From JBNKEI01 sp050288705 (lineage in GTDB: Bacteria; Myxococcota; Myxococcia; Myxococcales; UBA5297), in contig JBNKEI010000014.1 in assembly GCA_050288705.1 (NCBI GenBank), positions 1 through 27,986 of the forward strand: DNA of 27,986 bases, written 5' to 3'. A model generated the notes under the pieces. That model saw only the letters and a program-made list of their open reading frames with translations, did not search any database and was not told the DNA's origin. Positions 8,650 through 15,371 of the stretch are shown in pieces; position 1 is the first letter of the stretch, and every line of letters starts with the position of its first letter. Position numbers and translations under genes: made by a program.

Positions 8650-9048
8650 TTAATAGATGTACCAAGGCATAACTGGACTACCGCACACATAATAGGTGTC
8701 ATCTATACATTCTTGTATAGTTCTATCGTTGATAGTGCATCCATTGTATAATCGGCAGATTGTGCCATTTGAACCGGGCTCATCGCACCATTGAACATAG
8801 ACGCAACCATTACCTTTGTCTAACGAATCACCATCTGACGCCTCTCCAGGAATCCCTTCGGGAGTTTGAGCGCCATACCCTGCTGAGTTGGTTAGCTGCA
8901 ACTCATGACTGCCATCAGATTGTTCTTTGACTACTACATCTTCGTTCGCTTCTGGTCTTGCAGCATGTTCACCACAGCCCACTGATCCGATCGATATCGA
9001 TAAGGTGAAAAACAAAGCAGCGAACCCACCAATAAAAATCTTGTTCAT
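8650..9048 (-). CDS. Small Cys-rich lipoprotein
   Basis: This is a 132-residue lipoprotein: basic start, hydrophobic stretch and lipobox SVGC with the acylated Cys at 25. An acidic linker follows, then a C-terminal domain with six Cys (CVYVQWC, TIC, GC, EC, VCG) likely paired in disulfides. AGGAG/GAGAGG lies immediately upstream of the ATG, a strong ribosome site. I do not recognise a named family; similar QWC...GTxC...C...EC...CG domains occur in small myxobacterial secreted proteins, but no function is known to me. It is followed on the same strand, after 79 bp, by the trypsin-like protease, which may be co-transcribed. Confidence 0.75.
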   Translation of the reverse strand: MNKIFIGGFAALFFTLSISIGSVGCGEHAARPEANEDVVVKEQSDGSHELQLTNSAGYGAQTPEGIPGEASDGDSLDKGNGCVYVQWCDEPGSNGTICRLYNGCTINDRTIQECIDDTYYVCGSPVMPWYIY

Positions 9049-9178
9049 ATTCCTCTCCTAAGAAATTGGATTTCTGACTGAGCGTTAGCGTAAAATGCTC
9101 GGTCACCTGTTGAACGAACTGGCGAGGGAATATTGACGAAATTTCATTTCTTCTTCAGAGAAATGCTAAACATTTTGC

Positions 9179-9337
9179 TCAAGTTCTACGTGTTTCTTGA
9201 GGCAATCGAAAGATACCCTGTGGCAGCACGGTCAGTTGGTTGTCGTCCAATTTTAGCAATGCAAGCCCAGTAAGATTGCCCAAGGAGTTCGGCTTAGCAC
9301 TCTTGGCGCCTCGTCCTAAAATCCATCTTGTCAAATA
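9179..9337 (-). pseudogene. Leucine-rich-repeat gene fragment
   Basis: A minus-strand open stretch of 52 codons between two stops encodes LGNLTGLALLKLDDNQLTVL followed by PQGIF, one full leucine-rich repeat plus part of the next (LxxLxLxxNxLxxLPxxIF). There is no start codon with a ribosome site and no signal peptide. It is the 3' remnant of an LRR gene whose upstream part has been lost, possibly to insertion of the neighbouring AP2-gene segment. The remainder of the 381-bp gap (9049-9429) holds no other recognisable gene. Confidence 0.6.
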
Positions 9338-9350
9338 TTATGGCGTTTTT

Positions 9351-9366
9351 GCATCTAATTCGAGCT
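9351..9366. repeat. 16-bp exact repeat, copy 1
   Basis: GCATCTAATTCGAGCT occurs here and again at 24227-24242 in the same orientation, both times in non-coding debris. The function is unknown. Confidence 0.7.
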
Positions 9367-9429
9367 GGAGAAGTCGATTGTTCTCCCTTGAATGAGGAAA
9401 CCTCTTGTCTATGAGTCCGAGCTATGTTT

Positions 9430-9984
9430 CTAGCGGTGAGCACGTCTACTAGTGCCCATTTCTGGCAATCCGCGCCTGGCTCGTTGTTCATCGAGCGCAC
9501 GCTTAGCTTCTTCTTGGCTGTAAAAATAGCCGACAGTTATCTTTTGTCCCTGATGCGAATATTTGGCAACCCATTGTTTATTGCCTTTGTGCCAGGTCAC
9601 CCCGATGATGTTAGTCGGCTCGCAGGAAGACGATTTATCCCCTCCTTCAGCCTGGACTACTGCATAAGCTTCCTTAGGGCTGTCATATGCTCCAAGATAT
9701 CTTGTATGCCCTTGCTCATCTGTAATTTGGGCTTCAAATTTCTTCTTTCCTTTGTTCCAGTACACACCGGGATATCCCGAGCTAGGTGCATCCCTTTTCT
9801 TTGAAGCTCTGGACGGTGTCGATGACCCAGACCTACTAGTAGAGCTCGTTGTGAAGCTGGAATCATCCCATTCCTGGATGTTATGATCTTGCTTCCACTT
9901 TCGAAACTCTTCTCGTCTCTTCATGTCCCTTTCCGTTAGCCTTAGACTTCCTGTGCGTGGGCGCGTTGAACTGTTTATATTCAT
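9430..9984 (-). CDS. Double AP2-domain DNA-binding protein
   Basis: This 184-residue protein has two AP2/ERF-type DNA-binding domains. The first is at about 70-110 (YPGVYWNKGKKKFEAQI...RYLGAYDSPKEAY) and the second at about 124-170 (IIGVTWHKGNKQWVAKY...TVGYFYSQEEAKRA). Each has the G(V/I)xWxKxxxxWxA strands and the LGxYxxxEEA turn-helix. A basic-charged N-terminus (1-40) and a Ser/Thr-rich linker (43-68) ending in SKKRD precede them; the basic patch could act as a nuclear-localisation-like signal, but that is speculation. There is no nuclease motif (HNH or GIY-YIG), which usually accompanies phage AP2 domains. The start ATG has a weak AAGAG site. It could be a regulator, a former homing-endonuclease part, or a host-targeted DNA-binding protein. 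Confidence 0.75.
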   Translation of the reverse strand: MNINSSTRPRTGSLRLTERDMKRREEFRKWKQDHNIQEWDDSSFTTSSTSRSGSSTPSRASKKRDAPSSGYPGVYWNKGKKKFEAQITDEQGHTRYLGAYDSPKEAYAVVQAEGGDKSSSCEPTNIIGVTWHKGNKQWVAKYSHQGQKITVGYFYSQEEAKRALDEQRARRGLPEMGTSRRAHR

Positions 9985-10105
9985 GAGATAGCTCTTGTGC
10001 TACGTGTGTTTTTTGATATTTAGAAATTCTACTATTTATTAAATGTTTGTCGGAATGAAATTGTCGTCGCTCGACCCTGTTGCGTCTGTTTATTGCTGTC
10101 ATCTT

Positions 10106-10215
10106 AGCCAATTGCAAAACCCGCCGGCAAACGGGTTTTGGGGCGAGAGCCCCGAGTAGAGCGACGGCGAGCTTTGCTTGCCCAAAGCGGAAAAATTGGG
10201 GTTTTGCAATTGCCT
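10106..10215 (+). mobile_element. MITE-like element, copy 1, with 6-bp target-site duplication
   Basis: This is a ~110-bp element with terminal inverted repeats AG(C/G)CAATTGCAAAACCC at both ends, no coding capacity, and flanking direct repeats CATCTT at 10100-10105 and 10216-10221. A second copy of about 85% identity lies inverted at 12834-12937. The structure is that of a miniature inverted-repeat transposable element moved by a transposase elsewhere. Confidence 0.75.
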
Positions 10216-10421
10216 CATCTTGTTGTCAGGTGATTTTCGGTTTTTGTATCGAAAAGTTGCTATTAGAAGTCCGAGCTCAGGCGTGAATTTGAGCATCACC
10301 GTTTTTTTACGTCATGCGCGGAGGTTGAGCCCAAGGTTCAAGCATCCCTCGTGACCAAAACCTCTTGAGACGCATGCCGTGGATATCCTCGGCACTCCCT
10401 AACTGGGTGTAGCTCTCGTAT

Positions 10422-10694
10422 TTACATGAAATCCAAAGGAATTTTCATCACCGAAGTTGCAGCCGGTGACAAAGTGTCACCGGCAAGCAAAGAGGGGCGG
10501 TGCTCTTTGGAGCAGTCTTCAGGTTCTCGCTGAAAACCAGAATGTGATATTCCTCGCCGCACAACGGTCTTGTCATAGCTCGCCCAGTCGATAGGCTCCG
10601 ATGCTTTGCGACGTTGACGTTTGGGGGTCGGTTGAACTATTGACGTAATCATAGGTGCGACATTTTGCCAAAAGTTCGCCGTCTTCCCAAGCAT
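10422..10694 (-). pseudogene. IS5-like transposase N-terminal remnant
   Basis: This is a 90-codon minus-strand frame with PKRQRRKASEPIDWASYDKT followed by VVRRG. It resembles the N-terminus of IS5-group transposases, where '..NW..Yn.aLv.RG' precedes the DDE core. The frame then diverges and stops; the catalytic core (normally ~250 more residues) is absent. No terminal repeats were identified. The assignment rests on this single motif. The rest of 10216-10772 shows no other gene. Confidence 0.4.
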
Positions 10695-10772
10695 TCATGC
10701 AACAACGCAACCCGGGTGGGGGCATCCGAAACATGTTGGACAAGGCATCAGGTAAGTCACCAAATGGAGAGA

Positions 10773-12131
10773 TCAGTCGTTATCGGGAATGCGGCCGATG
10801 CAGTACAGTCTGTGTGCGGGGGATGTATTTCCAGGCAGCGCCGCCCCGACGGCATCCATATCCATGCCGTGCATAAGCACGGTGGGCCCATCAATACTGT
10901 ATACTTTATTTCCATGAGAAGCATTCGGCGTATCCGAACCAAGAATCATGGCAGTATGTCCGTTTTGATCGCCATCCAGCCATGTTTGAATAAACACATC
11001 GCCGCTTTGGGGAACGGTGGTTCCGGACCGCCATATTGACGCGCCGTAGTTATCCGTATCTATAGAAATAAGCCGCCAAAGTTTTTGGCCTGGATGGTAG
11101 CAATAGGTGCTGTCGGCAAACACATCGAACATTTGCTTCCAGTACGATTGAGCGTTCAGCGTGTAATTGTAAAATTGCTCGTCATTTGAATCATTACAGT
11201 AAGACGCATATCTGGTGAAATACCAGGTCGTCGATTCTGTACATAGACTGCCGTCGTTGCCATACTTGGGGTTATTCATTTCCGACCCGCCCGACTTCTC
11301 GAACATGTTGGACCCGGCTTCACCAAGGTCAAACATGAACTCCTTCGCCCATTTATCATGAGAATTGTTGATGGTATTAATACACCTGTCCAGATAGGTT
11401 GTCCGCGTACCGCGGTAATACGTGGTGTTGGCTGCGGTTTCCATGGAACAGAAAGGATATGTATTTTCTTCAGTGTCCATCATTGATTTCAATGTTCGAC
11501 AGGCCTGGCAGGCTCTTGCCTTCCAAGTATACAGGGAGAGTTTCTTTGATTCGCACGAGGTTTGATCGCAGAACCCATCCAAAATTCTCGTTTTTCCCGC
11601 GGGCAGCCCGGCCACCGTGAGATAGAAATACTCAACATCTTTCAGGTCGTACCCTTGGCCGTTCCCGTCAAACTTATTGTTGTGATATTTAATTTGGGCG
11701 TCCAGCCATTTGATACCAAGTTTGTTATTGTCTGACGAATTCACAAAGGACACTGAATCCCAATAGGCACGACCATGCAGTTTACCAAGATTTTTTAAAC
11801 TGTTCAGCACCGCTCCTGGTAGAGGGGAGAGGCTGTGATAAAGTGTTGTTCCGGCCGTTTTTATAAAAGTAACAGGAATATTCACGTATTTGGAAAAATA
11901 ATTATTTGCTCCCTGATCCGAATATTCGTGTCTTTCAAATTGAACTGTTCTCGTAAAAGAATTGGGACAGCTCCCCGAATCGCAATCAAGTTGTAAAGTT
12001 ACTTTCATGTCCTGCGGCAGCATTATTTCATTAGGATTAAATGAACCGCTGGCGTATGCCTGACCGGTCATCAACACCAGCAGGCCAAGGGTGAGTAAGA
12101 GCACGATTTGAAATTTCTTTTGAAATCGCAT
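10773..12131 (-). CDS. Secreted Cys-rich protein with NlpC/P60- or CHAP-like C-terminal domain
   Basis: This 452-residue protein has a clean Sec signal peptide (MRFQKK, hydrophobic core, cleavage after AYA at 27). Residues 28-240 are rich in Cys and aromatic residues and match no family I know. The C-terminal ~170 residues look like a papain-like amidase: C297 in SLCTESTTWYF as nucleophile, then GDVFIQTWLDG and GHTAMILG with H392 as the general base, and NKVYSIDG after it as the polar third position. This order (Cys, GD, GH) is typical of NlpC/P60 and CHAP domains, which cut peptidoglycan peptides or amide bonds. AAGG lies 7 nt before the ATG. The gene sits alone between two inverted MITE copies. 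Enzyme activity is inferred. Confidence 0.65.
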   Translation of the reverse strand: MRFQKKFQIVLLLTLGLLVLMTGQAYASGSFNPNEIMLPQDMKVTLQLDCDSGSCPNSFTRTVQFERHEYSDQGANNYFSKYVNIPVTFIKTAGTTLYHSLSPLPGAVLNSLKNLGKLHGRAYWDSVSFVNSSDNNKLGIKWLDAQIKYHNNKFDGNGQGYDLKDVEYFYLTVAGLPAGKTRILDGFCDQTSCESKKLSLYTWKARACQACRTLKSMMDTEENTYPFCSMETAANTTYYRGTRTTYLDRCINTINNSHDKWAKEFMFDLGEAGSNMFEKSGGSEMNNPKYGNDGSLCTESTTWYFTRYASYCNDSNDEQFYNYTLNAQSYWKQMFDVFADSTYCYHPGQKLWRLISIDTDNYGASIWRSGTTVPQSGDVFIQTWLDGDQNGHTAMILGSDTPNASHGNKVYSIDGPTVLMHGMDMDAVGAALPGNTSPAHRLYCIGRIPDND

Positions 12132-12833
12132 TTGTATACCTTTCTGTTTTTAAAAGGACGCTGCAAATCTTCAGAAAAGAAAATTTGTCCTTATAATAAA
12201 AGCCATTTTGCTTTCACCTTCCATCTAGCATAATTGCTTTTTTTCGTCCACACTTAAGTTCACGTCCGCAAAACAGCGTTCATCTGAAGAAAATTGCATC
12301 AGAAAATGTTGTTATTGTTTGGTTTTGGTGAAAAAATTACTCTGCTTCCTCAAGACACAGAAGGGTTAAATAATATTAAATTCCACCACCAGTATGGCAA
12401 AAATCTTAATGCGACAGAATCTAGCCCCAGCTTTGCTGAGAGCTATTTACTTTGTCATATTCATTGACATGAGTATTTTTTCGGCTGCGTATTTTGCTGC
12501 AACACCTAATATCGTTTGCTTAGTACCTTTCCCCAAATATAATCAGTTTCAAGCGCGCATTCATACGCATTTTTGACATGCTTAGCATTAAATGCAGCAT
12601 TATCGCTAACCATGCGGCGAATCGCCGTTTTTTCCAGCTCGCATCCCAAGGTTTTAATTAATTAATCCGATAGCACAGATTAGCGAAGGGTAAGAATGAT
12701 TCTCATCTCAATACTAGAGATGGACGATAAAGAAAGGGTGTGTCTACTGTGCGATTACCTTATTTTACCTTAACCTACCCTGAACATAGAGCGTCTCCTC
12801 AAGGCGGTCGCCCATTCCTGTAAATAACCCTTG
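12132..12833. other. 702-bp AT-rich intergenic region
   Basis: No convincing gene was found. A 60-residue hydrophobic frame (12394-12576, plus strand) has no ribosome site; its only support is the terminator-like hairpin downstream. The region otherwise holds A/T-rich sequence with no recognisable remnant on either strand. Confidence 0.5.
12615..12633 (+). terminator. Intrinsic-terminator-like hairpin
   Basis: Stem CGGCG / CGCCG with an AAT loop is followed directly by six T on the plus strand. The only plus-strand frame upstream is the doubtful 60-codon one ending at 12576. Confidence 0.4.
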
Positions 12834-12937
12834 AGGCAATTGCAAAACCCCAATTTTTCCGCTTTGAGCAAAGCTCGCCGAGCTCTATTCGGGGCTATGT
12901 CCCAAACTCCATTTGCCAGCGGGTTTTGCAATTGGCT
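12834..12937 (-). mobile_element. MITE-like element, copy 2 (inverted)
   Basis: This is the reverse-complement relative of the element at 10106-10215, with the same CAATTGCAAAACCC ends but shorter by about six bases and with scattered changes. No convincing target-site duplication is seen (CCCTTG against ACCTAG). It begins two bases past the ddl stop codon, so its terminal hairpin may form the 3' end of the ddl transcript. Confidence 0.75.
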
Positions 12938-12939
12938 AC

Positions 12940-13866
12940 CTAGGCTTTGAGTCCCGCGCCATCCAGAATTCGTTCGCACAGCTCGGGGTACGAGATCCCG
13001 TTGCCAGCGGCAATTTTGGGAGCAAGCGAGCTCTCAGTCATCCCCGGCAAAGTATTAACTTCGAGTAAATAGAACTCGTTCTTTGGGGTAACAATGAAAT
13101 CGACGCGCGCCATTCCTGCGCAAACAAGGGCGCGGTAGGCCGCCTCGCCGGTGCGGCAAAGCTGCTCGCGCTCTTCGGGCGAGAGGCGCGCGGGGTAGAA
13201 ATACTGGGTGGTACCGGCAGTATATTTGGCAGCGTAGTCGTAGAATCCGTTCGCGGGCACAATCTCAATGGCGCCCAAAGCGCTCCCCTCCAGCACCGCT
13301 ACCTGCATTTCACGTCCGGCAATGTACTGCTCAACGATAATCTGTCCCTTGTATTGAGCCGCGTCCGCGCAGGCAGTAGCTAGTTCGGCTTCGGTACGCA
13401 CAAGGTGAACCCCGATCGAGGAACCTTCGGTAGCAGGCTTGACCACCGCTGGAAGACCAAAAGGAAGATCGCGCGCCGAAATCCGCTCGGGATGCTCGCG
13501 CGGAAAGACGCGATAATCGGCAACGAGCAGCTCGTTATCGCGAAAAAGCGGTTTCGTAAGTACCTTATTCATTGCGATCGCGGAAGCGAGCACGCCAGAA
13601 CCGGTATAGGGAATTCCCAGCGACTCGAGCATTCCCTGAATACAGCCGTCTTCGCCAAAACGGCCATGTAAAGCAATGAACGCTACCTCGGCACCGCTTA
13701 TTTTGAGCTGGTCCGCGACGTCGAGACCAACGTCGATGAGAACAACATCGTAACCGCGTGAACGCAGCGCCTCGGCACATCCGCGTCCCGAGTTGAGAGA
13801 AACCTCTCTCTCGGACGAGCGGCCTCCATAAAGCAGTGCGACCTTTTTTCCCGACCAGCGACCCAT
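12940..13866 (-). CDS. ddl: D-alanine--D-alanine ligase
   Basis: This ATP-grasp enzyme joins two D-Ala for peptidoglycan precursor synthesis in the cytoplasm. Family motifs are present in order: LLYGGRSSEREVSLNSG at the N-terminus, FIALHGRFGEDGCIQGMLE, IPYTGSGVLASAIAMNK, VVKPATEGSSIGV, and the metal/ATP site YLLEVNTLPGMTESSL near the C-terminus. The ATG at 13866 is preferred: GAGG lies 7 nt upstream and it gives 308 residues, the normal length. An ATG at 13881 and a TTG at 13893 are in frame but poorly supported. It is isolated from mur or fts genes. Base composition is visibly richer in G+C than the flanking accessory DNA, as is rsgA, suggesting these two are core genes. Confidence 0.95.
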   Translation of the reverse strand: MGRWSGKKVALLYGGRSSEREVSLNSGRGCAEALRSRGYDVVLIDVGLDVADQLKISGAEVAFIALHGRFGEDGCIQGMLESLGIPYTGSGVLASAIAMNKVLTKPLFRDNELLVADYRVFPREHPERISARDLPFGLPAVVKPATEGSSIGVHLVRTEAELATACADAAQYKGQIIVEQYIAGREMQVAVLEGSALGAIEIVPANGFYDYAAKYTAGTTQYFYPARLSPEEREQLCRTGEAAYRALVCAGMARVDFIVTPKNEFYLLEVNTLPGMTESSLAPKIAAGNGISYPELCERILDGAGLKA

Positions 13867-14031
13867 AATACGACCTCGCATTTTGTGTGACAAAGAGGGT
13901 CAAAGCCCCCTTCGGTCAGATAATAGAACAGCTAATGGAAATTTTTGCTTGAGAACTGCGAACAGAAAGCGGGTGCATCCTATCGGCAATAAGAATGGTT
14001 CTCAAGAAATCAAGAGATAGCTTCCCGCGAA

Positions 14032-15096
14032 TCAATCATTCTCGATTTTTCCATATGATCGGCGCTGCAGTCGGCGCTTTTCTTTGTCGATAGCACGCCA
14101 GCGCTGCTTTTCCACTCGGGCGGCGGTTCCCTTCTTCCGTGCCTCTGCGACAGCTACCTCCCGTTCAAGCTTGTGTAGGCTTTCAATTCGAGAAGAAGGA
14201 AGACTTCCGGCTTGGACAGCGGCAGCGACCGCGCAACCAGGCTCGCCTTGGTGACGACAGTCTCGGAAACGGCATTTTTCCGCCAACACCGACACATCGT
14301 CGAAAGCCTCACCAAGACCTGCCGCATCCCAGAGTTTTAGCTCGCGTATACCTGGGCCATCTACCAATACGCCACCAGAAGGCAACATGACCAACAGCCT
14401 TCCTGTGGTGATATGACGCCCACGTTGATCAGAGCTACGAACTTGGCCAGTCGCTTGAAGATCGTAGCCAACCAGCGCGTTCACGAGAGTCGATTTGCCA
14501 GATCCGGAAGGCCCAATCAACACGCCAGTGCACCCAGGCGCAAGGAGAGCACGAAGATCGTCGAGCCCCTCACCGGTTTTGCCGGAGACCAAAAGCACCG
14601 GCACCCTCTGCGCGATAGCTGCTGCCTCGTTGGCTGCGCCGGAAGGATTATTGGCCAGGTCAATTTTAGTGAGAACCACCACCGGCTCGGCATTGCTGGC
14701 ATACACCGCGGCGAGCGTTCGTTCTAACCTACGTGGCTTCACACCTGCGTCTAGCCCATGAACTATGAACACCCGATCGATATTGGAAGCTAGAATCTGT
14801 TGGGAAGTGGCACGCCCTGCCGCACCACGAGAAAGTACTGAGCGACGCGATAGAAGCCGAGTTACTACTGGCTCTGTATCGGGCAATGCCAGAACGAAAT
14901 CACCAACCACCGGCACTTCACCGGCAGCATACAGTCGTCCTGGTACCACCACCAACCGCTGGCTCTCCTCAAACTGGACAAGCAATCTCGACCCACAGTC
15001 GGCAATAACCCGGCCACGGAGAAGAGTGGAAGCTTCCTGTTCAGTTAGTTGAGAAGAAAAAAACGAACTCCAACCTAAGGTTGAAAGCATCAACAT
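14032..15096 (-). CDS. rsgA: Ribosome small-subunit GTPase RsgA
   Basis: RsgA (YjeQ) is a circularly permuted GTPase that checks late 30S maturation. From the chosen start the order is OB-fold (about 20-100), G4 TKID (143-146), G1 P-loop GPSGSGKST (195-203), G3 DGPG (246-249), and a zinc-binding region with C275, C280, H282 and C288 (CRFRDCRHQGEPGC). The permuted order G4-G1-G3 is diagnostic. The ATG at 15096 has GAGG 7 nt upstream and gives 354 residues starting MLMLSTLGWSSFF, as in relatives; the frame stays open 30 codons further, but that extension looks unrelated. It lies 165 bp upstream of ddl on the same strand. The C-terminus is a long basic helix. Confidence 0.95.
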   Translation of the reverse strand: MLMLSTLGWSSFFSSQLTEQEASTLLRGRVIADCGSRLLVQFEESQRLVVVPGRLYAAGEVPVVGDFVLALPDTEPVVTRLLSRRSVLSRGAAGRATSQQILASNIDRVFIVHGLDAGVKPRRLERTLAAVYASNAEPVVVLTKIDLANNPSGAANEAAAIAQRVPVLLVSGKTGEGLDDLRALLAPGCTGVLIGPSGSGKSTLVNALVGYDLQATGQVRSSDQRGRHITTGRLLVMLPSGGVLVDGPGIRELKLWDAAGLGEAFDDVSVLAEKCRFRDCRHQGEPGCAVAAAVQAGSLPSSRIESLHKLEREVAVAEARKKGTAARVEKQRWRAIDKEKRRLQRRSYGKIEND

Positions 15097-15371
15097 GACC
15101 ACACCTCTACGCACAAATTCAGTATGCACACTGCCACGCGCCGTGGAGGGTGCACTGCGTTTAACTACATCGCCGGGCAGCATCAATATTGAGCTGCATC
15201 ATTTAGCTGCGTCCGGCACAAGGAATTCGAGCTAGAGGACAAGATCGGTCATAAGTATCAACTATATCATCTGCGCATGTAGGTGGAAATCATGTAACAA
15301 ATTCCACACGCCAACACTTTCCGTTAAATTCATGTAGTGATAAACAGGATAAGCCTCATGGAGGTATTTCT

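Noticed and set aside
12690..12712. Fur-box-like GAATGATTCTCATC
   Set aside because: Only partial symmetry to the Fur consensus and no iron-related gene downstream.
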